From an uncultured Opitutales bacterium (GTDB lineage: Bacteria; Verrucomicrobiota; Verrucomicrobiia; Opitutales; Intestinicryptomonadaceae), in the NCBI GenBank assembly GCA_934613645.1, contig CAKTTC010000004.1, positions 131,298-195,297 on the forward strand: DNA of 64,000 nt, given 5' to 3'. A model generated the notes under the pieces. That model saw nothing but the letters and a program-made list of their open reading frames with translations, made no database searches and was not told where the DNA came from. Positions 15,153 through 23,768 of the stretch are shown here, piece after piece. The stretch's first letter is position 1, and each line of letters starts with the position of its first letter. The translations under genes were made by a program, and so were the position numbers.

Positions 15153-15860
15153 ATGTCGATAAAAGTTATTTTTGGTCTGGGCAATACGGGAGCGGAATAT
15201 GCCTGCACGCGCCACAACGCGGGGCAGATTGCGCTCGGCGTTTTGGCGGATTCGTTCGGCGCGACGTTTTCGGAAAACAAATTCTGCAACGCGCGTGTCG
15301 CCAAGATAAATTTGGGCGGCGGTGCGGTGTGGCTTGTTTTCTGCAACGGCTACATGAACAATAGCGGCGAGGGCGCGAAAAAGGCTGCGGCGTTTTTCGG
15401 TGTCGGCGGCGGCGAGGTTGCCGTTATTTATGACGACATCACCCTTCCCGTGGGCAGAATGAAGCTTACCAAAGGCGGTTCAAGCGGCGGGCACAACGGT
15501 GTTGCCGACATAATGGACAGGCTCGGCAACGATTTCGTCAGAATAAGAATGGGCATAGGCGCAAAGCCGTTTAAGCAGATGGATTTGGCGGATTTCGTGT
15601 TGGGAAAACTTCCCGAGGCGGATTTGGCGGCAATCAAGGCGGCGGACATAAGAAAATGCGTCGAAACGCTCGTGCTTAGAGGGCTTGAAAGAGCCCAGAA
15701 CGAATTCAACAGAATCGAGCACCCGAAACCCGCAAGGCCGAAGCCACAAGCGGGCGCGGCGGAGGCGTCTGCACATGTGTCGGCGGCTGAAAGCCCCGCT
15801 GCCTGCGAAAACGCGGACGGGAATCGAAAAGGCTTGCAATCGGCGCAGTCTGTGGAATAA
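15153..15860 (+). CDS. pth: Peptidyl-tRNA hydrolase
   Basis: A 235-residue enzyme that frees tRNA from peptidyl-tRNA dropped by ribosomes. The signatures FGLGNTGAEYACTRHNAG (Asn11, His21) and VIYDDITLPVGRMKLTKGG are in place, followed by SSGGHNGVADI. The catalytic body ends near residue 190. A 45-residue Pro/Ala-rich tail after it is an unusual extension and looks disordered. It lies between L25 and S6 genes, a common bacterial arrangement. Confidence 0.93.
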   Translation: MSIKVIFGLGNTGAEYACTRHNAGQIALGVLADSFGATFSENKFCNARVAKINLGGGAVWLVFCNGYMNNSGEGAKKAAAFFGVGGGEVAVIYDDITLPVGRMKLTKGGSSGGHNGVADIMDRLGNDFVRIRMGIGAKPFKQMDLADFVLGKLPEADLAAIKAADIRKCVETLVLRGLERAQNEFNRIEHPKPARPKPQAGAAEASAHVSAAESPAACENADGNRKGLQSAQSVE

Positions 15861-15906
15861 CGGAGATCGCAATTTTATACACTTCGAATTTAGAAAACGC
15901 ATAAAT

Positions 15907-16194
15907 ATGAACAAGAAATATCAAATAACATTCATCCTCGATACAAGAGGCTACAACGAACCCGTAGAGACTTTGATTGAAAAGCTCAAGGGCGTGATTG
16001 AGTCGGTCGGTTGCAAGGTGGAATCTTCCGAAAACCTCGGTCAGAAGACTTTTGCGCGCACTACAGACCGCAACTTCCCCGCGGGCATATACGTCAGATT
16101 CGACTACGAAGGTCCGACAAACTCCATCGGCGTAATCAGAGAAAAGTTGCGTCTGGACAGAACGGTAGACCGTTTCATCGCAATAGCGAAGTAG
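15907..16194 (+). CDS. rpsF: 30S ribosomal protein S6
   Basis: A 95-residue S6 protein of the small-subunit platform. The start MNKKYQITFILDTRGY and the later IYVRFDYEGPTNSIGVIREKLRLD (in part) follow the S6 fold, and length matches the family. The start at 15907 is chosen over upstream in-frame codons that lie inside pth. It is followed at 20 bases by ssb, the classic rpsF-ssb pairing. Confidence 0.9.
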   Translation: MNKKYQITFILDTRGYNEPVETLIEKLKGVIESVGCKVESSENLGQKTFARTTDRNFPAGIYVRFDYEGPTNSIGVIREKLRLDRTVDRFIAIAK

Positions 16195-16213
16195 TATCGG
16201 GGAGGGACAGGAC

Positions 16214-16663
16214 ATGGCTTCGTTCAATAGAGTCATTTTGATGGGCAACCTCACCAGAGACCCTGAAATGCGTCAGACTCAAAACGGCACAAGCATTTGT
16301 CGCTTCTCCATAGCGGTTAATCGTTCGTTCAGCTCTCAGGACGGCTCGCAGCGCGACGAAACCTGTTTTGTGGACGTCGATTCCTTCGGCAGAACCGCCG
16401 AAAACATCTCCAAATATTTCTCCAAAGGCAAGCCCATCTTGGTTGAGGGGCGTTTGCGTCAGGACTCGTGGGAGGACAAACAGGGGCAGAAACGCACGAA
16501 GTTGGTTGTGGTGTTGGAACGCTTCGAGTTCATCGGCAGCGCGCGCGACCAGCAGTCGGGCGGCTACGACGACGGCGGCTACGCACCCTCGCCGGCGCGT
16601 TCGCGCCAGCAGCACCCAGCTCCCGCCCCGCAGGACGACTTGGAGGACGATGTCCCGTTTTGA
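16214..16663 (+). CDS. ssb: Single-stranded DNA-binding protein
   Basis: A 149-residue SSB. The OB fold covers residues 1-110 (FNRVILMGNLTRDPEMR, then YFSKGKPILVEGRLRQDSWED). A Gly/Gln/Pro-rich linker leads to the acidic tip DDVPF, through which SSB recruits partner proteins. It protects single strands in replication and repair. It lies between rpsF and rplI. Confidence 0.95.
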   Translation: MASFNRVILMGNLTRDPEMRQTQNGTSICRFSIAVNRSFSSQDGSQRDETCFVDVDSFGRTAENISKYFSKGKPILVEGRLRQDSWEDKQGQKRTKLVVVLERFEFIGSARDQQSGGYDDGGYAPSPARSRQQHPAPAPQDDLEDDVPF

Positions 16664-16720
16664 TTGAACAAACAAACCCGAATGGAAATATTCGAACACA
16701 TTTTAATATAGGTAAATATT

Positions 16721-17200
16721 ATGGCAACAAGCAAAGTATTATTGGTAAAGCCCGTTGAAAAGCTCGGCGGCGAAGGCGAACAGGTTACGGTAAAGGCCGG
16801 ATACGCCCGCAATTTCCTGTTCCCCCAGAAAATAGCAATCCCCGTTACAAAGGCAAACAAGAAGCAGATTGAAGCCCTCCAGAAGGCGCGCGCAATCCGC
16901 GAAGCCAAGGAACTTGAAAACGCACAGGCAGTGGCAAAGGCTCTCGAGGCAATGACCATTGCGTTCGCGGTCAAAACGGGCGAAGGCGGCAAAATGTTCG
17001 GTTCGGTTACGGCCGCCGACTTGCTCGCAAAGCTTGCGGAAAACGGCATTGAATTGCCCAAGAAGGCAATCCACCTCGAACACCCCGTCAAGGACTTGGG
17101 CAAGCACACAGCCCAGATTAAGCTCCACAACGACGTTAGGGTCGATTTCAAATTCGAAGTCGTTTCGGAAAATCCCATCGAGGAGTCCAAGGAGGCTTAA
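16721..17200 (+). CDS. rplI: 50S ribosomal protein L9
   Basis: A 159-residue L9 protein. The N-terminal domain (VLLVKPVEKLGGEGEQVTV, then GYARNFLFPQKIAIPVTKAN) carries the family signature. A long charged helix and the C-terminal domain with KMFGSVTAADLLAKL and LEHPVKDLGKH follow. It belongs to the rpsF-ssb-rplI-dnaB run. Confidence 0.94.
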   Translation: MATSKVLLVKPVEKLGGEGEQVTVKAGYARNFLFPQKIAIPVTKANKKQIEALQKARAIREAKELENAQAVAKALEAMTIAFAVKTGEGGKMFGSVTAADLLAKLAENGIELPKKAIHLEHPVKDLGKHTAQIKLHNDVRVDFKFEVVSENPIEESKEA

Positions 17201-17222
17201 TTAGCTTCCGCGGAGCTTTCCC

Positions 17223-18662
17223 ATGCCCGATACGACAGGCGTAAACTCTAAAAAGAAAGCCACAGAATCCAAGAAGGGCTCTGCGGCTTTCTTGTCTACC
17301 AACTTCACTTGGAGCGCGAACGCCCCCCGCAATATTGACGCGGAGTGCGGCGTTTTGGCGTGCGTGCTGCTTGACGAATCGGGCGAAATAATGAACTTGT
17401 GCGTTGCCGAAAAGGTCAGGGAAGAATACTTTTTCGACGCCAAAAATGCGGCAATTTACGGGGCAATGCTTGCCCTGCACAACGATACAAAACCAATCGA
17501 CGTGGTTTTGCTTTCGGAAATGCTCAAAAAGCAGGGCAATTTCGAGAAGGTCGGCGTTGACTACATAGCCAACGAAATTCTCGGGCGCGTGGAAACAATA
17601 AACAATTTCCGCCAGTGGATTGAGATTCTGCGCGAAAAATACTTTTTGCGCGAGATTTCGCGCGAGTGCGTGAAGACTCTTGAAAAAGTCAGCAAGTGCA
17701 GCGGGAATATAGGCGACTTCCTCAGCGATGTGGAGGAGTCGTTCCTGAAAATAAACAACGACAGAGTCGGCGACGGCGTAAAAAAGGCGTCGGAGCAGGT
17801 TGAGTCGGCATTGGCGAAAATCAACCAGATTATCTCGAACAAAGGCTCGCTAAACGGCGTGCCCACCGGGTTTACGGCTCTCGACAAGAGAATGCGCGGG
17901 CTTCACGCAAACGAAATGATTGTCATAGCGGGTCGCCCCGGCACGGGGAAAACGGCGATAGCCCTGAACATTGTCGAAAGCGCGCTGTTTAATCCGCGCG
18001 GCGCGACCCCCACGCTGATTTTCTCGCTGGAAATGTTGGCGGATCAGCTTTATATGCGTATGATTGCCGCCCGCGCGCGCATCGACCAATACAAGCTCGG
18101 CGAGGGGCGTCTGGAAAAGGGCAGAATGGAGGATATTCAGACAACCGCCAAGGAGCTTAAAGGCGCGCCGCTTTGGATTGACGATACCGAAAACCTCGAC
18201 ATCAACACAATGCGCGCAAAAGCCCGACGCCTAAACCAGCAGCTCAACGGCAAGTTGGGGCTTATAGTTGTCGACTACCTACAGTTGCTCAAGGGCTCAA
18301 ATACAGCCCCTTCGCGCGAGCAGGAAGTGGCGGAAATTTCGCGCGGAATGAAGGCGATGTCGAAAGAGCTTATGGCTCCCGTGATAGTGCTTGCGCAGCT
18401 CAACCGCGACAGCGAAAAGGAGACGCGTCCGCCGCGCGCAAGCGACCTGCGCGAATCGGGTTCGATAGAGCAGGACGCCGACGCAATCATTCTGCTCAGC
18501 CGCCAAAAGGCTACCGACGACGTAATTGCAAGCTCAAACTGGCTTATCCGCGCCGAGCTTGCCAAGCAGAGAAACGGGCCTACGGGGGTTGCAACGCTTC
18601 TTTTCAACAGAAGTTATACCAGATACGAAAACTATCTTGAAAAGGACGAGGAAACAATTTAA
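17223..18662 (+). CDS. dnaB: Replicative DNA helicase
   Basis: A 479-residue DnaB-family helicase that unwinds DNA at the fork. The N-terminal domain starts near residue 35 (NIDAECGVLACVLLDESGEIM). The RecA-like motor domain has Walker A GRPGTGKT at 237-244, LIFSLEM, Walker B LIVVDYLQLL and the SDLRESGSIEQDADAI block. About 30 extra N-terminal residues rich in Lys/Ser precede the family start. It ends a translation-replication cluster and is followed at 15 bases by bamA. Confidence 0.95.
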   Translation: MPDTTGVNSKKKATESKKGSAAFLSTNFTWSANAPRNIDAECGVLACVLLDESGEIMNLCVAEKVREEYFFDAKNAAIYGAMLALHNDTKPIDVVLLSEMLKKQGNFEKVGVDYIANEILGRVETINNFRQWIEILREKYFLREISRECVKTLEKVSKCSGNIGDFLSDVEESFLKINNDRVGDGVKKASEQVESALAKINQIISNKGSLNGVPTGFTALDKRMRGLHANEMIVIAGRPGTGKTAIALNIVESALFNPRGATPTLIFSLEMLADQLYMRMIAARARIDQYKLGEGRLEKGRMEDIQTTAKELKGAPLWIDDTENLDINTMRAKARRLNQQLNGKLGLIVVDYLQLLKGSNTAPSREQEVAEISRGMKAMSKELMAPVIVLAQLNRDSEKETRPPRASDLRESGSIEQDADAIILLSRQKATDDVIASSNWLIRAELAKQRNGPTGVATLLFNRSYTRYENYLEKDEETI

Positions 18663-18677
18663 CGTCGCTCAAATAAA

Positions 18678-21110
18678 ATGAAATTTAGCGCAAAGGGGAT
18701 TTTCAGAAAGGTGCTGGCGGCGGCCGTAATGGCTGCCGCGGTTGCGGCGTCGGCGGCGGAGGATTCCGAAAGGAAAATCGGGTCGGTTGACGTTATGCTG
18801 GAAGGCCCCAAAAACATCGCCAAAGACGCGGTGCTTTCGCACGTGAAGTTGCGCGCGGGCGAAGTGTTCAGCCAGACCGCGCTCGACCAGTCAATACGCT
18901 CGCTCTATTCCACGGGGCAGTATGACAAAATCGTGGCGCAAAAGTCGGTTAATTCGAAAAACGAAATGGACGTTGTTTTGCGCGTAACGCCGAAATTCAG
19001 AATCGCCCAGATTTCGTTCAACGGCAACAAAGAGTATTCCGCGGCGAAACTCAAAAGCGAAATAAACTCCTACGCGGGCGCGGTTCTCGACGAAGTAAAA
19101 ATCAAGCGCGACGCCGACAAAATCAGGGATTTTTACGTCAAAAAAGGTTTCGCCCTCGCAAAGGCGACGTATTCAATTTCAAGAAACGACAATGCGGGCA
19201 GGGGCGCGGTAGTCTTCAATATCGACGAAGGCCCAGATGTCAAAATCCAGAACATATATTTCAAGGGCGACCCCCTTGCGGAGCAGTCCTACGGCTTTTG
19301 GGGCAAGTGCTACAAAAAACTTTTCGGCAGGGACAAAAAGGACGTAATCAGCTCAATCAAGCTGAAGTCGCAAATGAAAACCGACACTTGGATTCCGATT
19401 GTCTCGCACCTCACCGACAACGGGCGTTTCAAGGAGGACGAATTCAAGGCCGACTTGGAGACACTGCGCGCGTTCTACCGCAACCACGGCTATCTTGACG
19501 TTGAAATCGACGAAAACAAAGTCAAATTCGAATTCCCCGACCCCGATTCCGCGGGCGATATGGACATTGTAATAACAGTCGAGCCAAACAAACTCTACAA
19601 CGTCGGCAAGACAACTTTCAAAAACAACAAGCTTTTCAAGACGGAAAAGCTCATGGAGTTTGTGGATTATTTCGACCTCACCGAGGGCAACGTGTTTTCG
19701 CCCGAGCGCGTCGATAAAATGGCGGACGCAATAAAAACGTATTACGGCGAATACGGGTATATTGACACAATCGTGCGCGTGTTGAGGCGGCCGAATTTGG
19801 ACAACGGCAATATCGACCTGATTGTCGACATAATTGAAAGCGAAAAATTCTATTTGGAGTCGATAAACATTCAGGGGAATACGAAAACAAAAAGCGAGGT
19901 AATCATTCGCGAATTGGCTCTCGCTCCCGGGGAAATTTTCGACTTGGCGCGCATGAAGCAGTCGGAACGCCGTCTGAAGGAAACGCGCTTCTTCGACGAA
20001 GTGAGCCTTTCGCCCGAAGCCACGAAAATCCCCAATCGCCGCGATCTGCGCATTATCGTAAAAGAGGCGCGCACGGGCAACGTCACGTTCGGCGCGGGCT
20101 TCAGCACGGTTGAAAGCTTGGTGGGAACGGTAGAGCTTTCGCAGTCGAATTTCGACTACTCCAACCCCGACAACCTCTTTCAGGGCGCGGGGCAGAAATT
20201 CCGCATACGCGGAAGTATAGGTCTTAAAAGCAATCAGGTTGTAATCAACTTTGAAGAGCCGTGGGTTTTCAACCGCGACTTGGCATACGGGTTCGAGCTT
20301 TACCGCTCCCAGTCCGACTATTACTCCGACTACTATTCGGAGGAACGCCTCGGTATGCAGCACTACCTGCGCAAGCGAATCTACGAGCTGATTGACTTGA
20401 AGCTTGCGTATAAAATAGAGCGCGTAGACATTTCCGACGTTGACGACAAAATGGTTGCCGACGGCGTGTTGCGCCGCGACAGGGGCGACATCGGCGCGCG
20501 CTCGCTTTCGGAAGTTTCTTTGACGCTTTTGCGCGACGACCGCGACAGTATGCTTATGCCCACGCGCGGCACGCGCTTCGAGCTGATTCAAGACCTTGCG
20601 GGCGGGCCGTTCCTCGGCGACACAAACCTGTATAGAATTGAGGCTCGCGGCGGTTGGTGGATACCCACGTTCGACTTCGGCTCTCAGGTGTTCTCCGTTG
20701 TGGGCAGAATCGGAACGGTGGTGGGAACGTGCGGCGACGAAGTTCCGTATTTCGAAAAGTTCTTCCTCGGCGGCGGATACAATTTGCGCGGCTTCAAATA
20801 CAGAAAAGTGGGGCGGCTTGGCCCGACCTCGGAAGAGCCATACGGCGGCGATTCGTTCGGGTTCTTGTCGGTCGAGTATTCGATAGAGGTGTTCAATCCG
20901 GTCAGATTTGCCGTGTTCTACGACGCGGGCTTCCTCAACGAAAGCGACTGGGATTTCGACCCGTCGGACTACAATTCCGACTTCGGCTTCGGTTTGAGAA
21001 TCCTGCTAATGGGCGCGCCGATGCGCTTGGACTTGGGCTTCCCGCTTAAAACGGGCGACCACAACGACGACGGCCCGCAGTTCAACTTCTCGTTCGGAAC
21101 GGTTTTTTAA
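18678..21110 (+). CDS. bamA: Outer membrane protein assembly factor BamA
   Basis: An 810-residue Omp85 protein that inserts beta-barrel proteins into the outer membrane. A signal peptide (about 1-26, ending AAASA-like) is followed by five POTRA domains up to about residue 425, each with the IxxIxFxGN-type start. The C-terminal barrel runs from about residue 460 and ends in phenylalanine (SFGTVF), as barrel proteins do. The L6 loop equivalent is GGGYNLRGF, with the conserved RGF. It is followed by a Skp-like chaperone gene, the usual order. Confidence 0.94.
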   Translation: MKFSAKGIFRKVLAAAVMAAAVAASAAEDSERKIGSVDVMLEGPKNIAKDAVLSHVKLRAGEVFSQTALDQSIRSLYSTGQYDKIVAQKSVNSKNEMDVVLRVTPKFRIAQISFNGNKEYSAAKLKSEINSYAGAVLDEVKIKRDADKIRDFYVKKGFALAKATYSISRNDNAGRGAVVFNIDEGPDVKIQNIYFKGDPLAEQSYGFWGKCYKKLFGRDKKDVISSIKLKSQMKTDTWIPIVSHLTDNGRFKEDEFKADLETLRAFYRNHGYLDVEIDENKVKFEFPDPDSAGDMDIVITVEPNKLYNVGKTTFKNNKLFKTEKLMEFVDYFDLTEGNVFSPERVDKMADAIKTYYGEYGYIDTIVRVLRRPNLDNGNIDLIVDIIESEKFYLESINIQGNTKTKSEVIIRELALAPGEIFDLARMKQSERRLKETRFFDEVSLSPEATKIPNRRDLRIIVKEARTGNVTFGAGFSTVESLVGTVELSQSNFDYSNPDNLFQGAGQKFRIRGSIGLKSNQVVINFEEPWVFNRDLAYGFELYRSQSDYYSDYYSEERLGMQHYLRKRIYELIDLKLAYKIERVDISDVDDKMVADGVLRRDRGDIGARSLSEVSLTLLRDDRDSMLMPTRGTRFELIQDLAGGPFLGDTNLYRIEARGGWWIPTFDFGSQVFSVVGRIGTVVGTCGDEVPYFEKFFLGGGYNLRGFKYRKVGRLGPTSEEPYGGDSFGFLSVEYSIEVFNPVRFAVFYDAGFLNESDWDFDPSDYNSDFGFGLRILLMGAPMRLDLGFPLKTGDHNDDGPQFNFSFGTVF

Positions 21111-21170
21111 AAAAGTCGGAACAAAAGGGCGTTTTTTTAAATCAATAACATAATAAACAAGAAAAATAAT

Positions 21171-21722
21171 ATGAAAAAAATATTGGCAATAATCTCGTCG
21201 GTAGTCGCGTATTCCATGCTGAATGCGGCGCAAACAATATACTTCGTCGATATGGCGAAAGTGTATGAAAACTTCTACAAGGCAAAGGAAGCCGCCGCCC
21301 AAATAAACGCGTCGGCGGAGACTACGCGTCAGGAGTTGCAGAAAATGGACCAGAAGCGTCAGGAGCTTATCAAGGAAGTTCAGGCTGTCGGCGAAAAGAT
21401 GAAAAATCCCGCCCTCACGGAAGACGCCAAGAAAAAGATAATGGAAACCGAAGGCCAGCCCAAGTATGCGGAATTGCAGAGAATGGAATCCGATATGCGC
21501 AACGTTTCGGAGCAGGCAAAAACGCGCCTTCGCGAAAACGCCCAGAAAATCCAGCAGGTTCACTTCAAGGAAATTTCCGCGGTAATCGAAAAATTGGCGA
21601 AGGAAAAGAAGGCGGATTTCGTTTTGGCGAAGAATGTTTGCCTGTTCTCCGACGCAAAATACGATTTGTCGGACGAAGTCCTCAAGATTATCAACGCCAA
21701 CGCTCCCGCGGCGAAAAAATAG
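21171..21722 (+). CDS. Periplasmic chaperone, OmpH/Skp family
   Basis: A 183-residue protein with signal peptide MKKILAIISSVVAYSMLNA. The mature part starts with IYFVDMAKVYENFYKAK, typical of OmpH/Skp, then has a long coiled-coil region of about residues 45-140 rich in Glu, Lys and Gln. It ends with the short strand segment of the body domain. Skp trimers hold outer membrane proteins unfolded on their way to BamA, which is the gene just upstream. Confidence 0.88.
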   Translation: MKKILAIISSVVAYSMLNAAQTIYFVDMAKVYENFYKAKEAAAQINASAETTRQELQKMDQKRQELIKEVQAVGEKMKNPALTEDAKKKIMETEGQPKYAELQRMESDMRNVSEQAKTRLRENAQKIQQVHFKEISAVIEKLAKEKKADFVLAKNVCLFSDAKYDLSDEVLKIINANAPAAKK

Positions 21723-21747
21723 CGGTTGCCAACCCGTAATTTTAATG

Positions 21748-21783
21748 CGGACGGGGCGCGCGTGCGTCGCCGTCCGATTTTGT
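21748..21783 (+). terminator. Terminator after the Skp-like gene
   Basis: CGGACGG and CCGTCCG form a GC-rich stem around a 15-base loop, followed by a T-rich ATTTTGTTT. Confidence 0.62.
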
Positions 21784-21787
21784 TTGT

Positions 21788-22021
21788 ATGAAAGCCGATT
21801 TTTGGGATTGCGTCATTGCAGTGGCGGGAACGCTTCTGTTCCCGGGGCTTGGGCATTTGTTCCGCGGCAAATACGCGCTTGCGCCGCTGTTTGCGGCGTC
21901 GTTCGCGGCTTGGCAGATGCTTTGCATGCAGCTTTCGTTCGCGGTGTATTTCTGCGCGCTCATAGACATTGTTTTTGTTTTACGCGGCCAATCAAAAGTG
22001 TTGCAACCGAGCCGTTTTTAG
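21788..22021 (+). CDS. Small membrane protein, TM2-like
   Basis: A 77-residue protein with two or three hydrophobic stretches (VIAVAGTLLFPGLGHLF, then APLFAASFAAWQML and FAVYFCALIDIVFVL). The FPGLGHLFRGKY segment resembles the PGxGxFYLGK turn of TM2-domain proteins. The gene ends 3 bases before lptB, so coupling is likely. Function unknown. Confidence 0.62.
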   Translation: MKADFWDCVIAVAGTLLFPGLGHLFRGKYALAPLFAASFAAWQMLCMQLSFAVYFCALIDIVFVLRGQSKVLQPSRF

Positions 22022-22024
22022 TAG

Positions 22025-22777
22025 ATGAATTTACCCATGCAACCTAATAAGCAAGAAATGTCCATCAGAACCGAAAACCTCGTGAAGGAATACGGCAGCA
22101 GGCGCGTTGTAAAAGGCGTGAACATAAACGTGTCGGCGGGCGAGATTGTGGGGCTGCTGGGCCCGAACGGCGCGGGGAAAACCACAAGTTTTTATATGAT
22201 TGTGGGGCTTGTGCCGTCAACAGAGGGGCGCGTGTTCCTCAACGGCAAAGACGTTACGGCAATGCCCATGTATAAACGCGCAAGAAACGGCATAGGCTAT
22301 CTGCCGCAGGAGGCGTCCATTTTCAGGAATCTTACCGTGTATGAAAACATCTTGGGCGTGGCGGAAACTCTCGACATTCCGCGCAAGCAGCTGCGCGACT
22401 ATTCAATGCACATGCTCGGCGAGCTTAATTTGGAGCACTTGGCAAACCAGAAGGCGTTCACGCTTTCGGGCGGCGAACGCCGCAGGCTCGAAATAGCCCG
22501 CGCGCTGACCACAAAGCCCGACTTTCTCCTTATGGACGAACCCTTCAGCGGCGTTGACCCCATAAGCGTAGCGGAAGTGCAGGAAATTGTCCGCGGGCTT
22601 AAAAAGCGCAACATAGGCGTTCTGATAACAGACCACAACGTCCGCGAAACCCTGCGCATTGTGGACAGGGCGTATCTGATTTGCGAGGGCTCTGTTCTGT
22701 GCGAGGGCACGAGCGACGACCTCGTAAACGACGAAAACGCGCGCAGGCTTTATCTCGGCGAAGAATTTTCGATGTAA
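22025..22777 (+). CDS. lptB: Lipopolysaccharide export ATP-binding protein
   Basis: A 250-residue ABC ATPase. Walker A GPNGAGKTT, signature LSGGERRRLEIARAL, Walker B LLMDEPFSGVDP and the H-loop ITDHNVRETL are in order. The sequence from VGLVPSTEGRV to NDENARRLYLGEEF is characteristic of LptB, which powers lipopolysaccharide transport to the outer membrane with LptFG. Start could also be the internal ATG at 22058. The next gene is hprK; in proteobacteria lptB also lies near hprK, with rpoN and ptsN between. Confidence 0.92.
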   Translation: MNLPMQPNKQEMSIRTENLVKEYGSRRVVKGVNINVSAGEIVGLLGPNGAGKTTSFYMIVGLVPSTEGRVFLNGKDVTAMPMYKRARNGIGYLPQEASIFRNLTVYENILGVAETLDIPRKQLRDYSMHMLGELNLEHLANQKAFTLSGGERRRLEIARALTTKPDFLLMDEPFSGVDPISVAEVQEIVRGLKKRNIGVLITDHNVRETLRIVDRAYLICEGSVLCEGTSDDLVNDENARRLYLGEEFSM

Positions 22778-22795
22778 ACTCACACAGGAGGCATT

Positions 22796-23767
22796 ATGGA
22801 TTTGGGTTTTTCCGCGCCTAAGCAGCGCGCCGAGGAAATCTCGGTAAAAGACTTTTTCGAGGCGTTCAAGGACATCACAGGCCTTAAGATTATAGCGGGC
22901 GAAAAGGGAATGGACAGGGTTATTTCGGAACCCAGTATAAACCGCCCCGCGCTTGCAATAACGGGGTATTTCAAAAACTTCGCCTCAAAGCGAATCCAGC
23001 TTTTCGGCGCGGGCGAAATGTCTTACATGCGCGACTTGGAGGAGGCGCGCCAGACGGAAATTCTGGAGCAGATGGCGGATTTGAAAATTCCGTGCATAAT
23101 TGTATCGCGCAATCTCGAGCCCACAAAGGCAATGCTTGCGGTTGCCCAAGAGCGCGGCGTGCCGCTTCTGCGCACGGAGATGAAGTCGAAGGAGTTTTCG
23201 TCTGACATCATTGTGCGCATTGACAGAATGTTCGCGCCAACCACGGCAATCCACGGCACGCTCATCGACATTCAGGGCATAGGCACGCTCATTCGCGGCG
23301 ACAGCGGCATAGGCAAGAGCGAATGCGCACTTGCGCTCATCGACAAAGGCCACTCGCTCGTGGCGGACGACTACGTTTACTGCGTGAAAGTAAACGACCA
23401 CAAAATTCTCGGCAAAGGCCACGAGTTAAGCAGGGGCTACATGGAGTGCCGCGGCATAGGAATCATCAACGTTGCGGAGCTTTTCGGCATCAGGTGCGTT
23501 CGTCCCGAGAAATCGATTGACATAATCGTTTCTTTCGTGGAGTGGAAGGAGGGAATGGTCGAGGACAGAACGGGCTTGGAGACAAAGTATTTCGACATCT
23601 TGGGAATCCCGATTCCCCACTTCGTAATCCCCGTGCGTTTGGGGCGCGACATGGCGCGTTTGGTGGAGGTTGCCGCCCGCGTGCAGGCGTTGCGCCAAAT
23701 GGGGCACGACGGCGCAAAAACTTTCAACGACAGACTCATCGCCCACATGGCGAATCAGAAAAAATAA
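22796..23767 (+). CDS. hprK: HPr kinase/phosphorylase
   Basis: A 323-residue HprK that phosphorylates and dephosphorylates HPr on serine, linking carbon supply to gene control. The N-terminal MurF-like domain spans about 1-130. The kinase domain has P-loop GDSGIGKS at 168-175, the HprK motif MECRGIGIINVAELFG, and the C-terminal K3 block VEVAARVQALRQMG. Ribosome binding site AGGAGG lies upstream. No HPr or PTS enzyme gene is in the window. Confidence 0.93.
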   Translation: MDLGFSAPKQRAEEISVKDFFEAFKDITGLKIIAGEKGMDRVISEPSINRPALAITGYFKNFASKRIQLFGAGEMSYMRDLEEARQTEILEQMADLKIPCIIVSRNLEPTKAMLAVAQERGVPLLRTEMKSKEFSSDIIVRIDRMFAPTTAIHGTLIDIQGIGTLIRGDSGIGKSECALALIDKGHSLVADDYVYCVKVNDHKILGKGHELSRGYMECRGIGIINVAELFGIRCVRPEKSIDIIVSFVEWKEGMVEDRTGLETKYFDILGIPIPHFVIPVRLGRDMARLVEVAARVQALRQMGHDGAKTFNDRLIAHMANQKK

Positions 23768-23768
23768 T

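Noticed and set aside
19353..20591. 412-codon minus-strand frame inside bamA
   Set aside because: It is a shadow of bamA caused by GC-rich codons; the peptide has no family pattern. Similar long shadows opposite argG, leuA, kdsD, clpX-like and the Gfo/Idh gene were dropped for the same reason.
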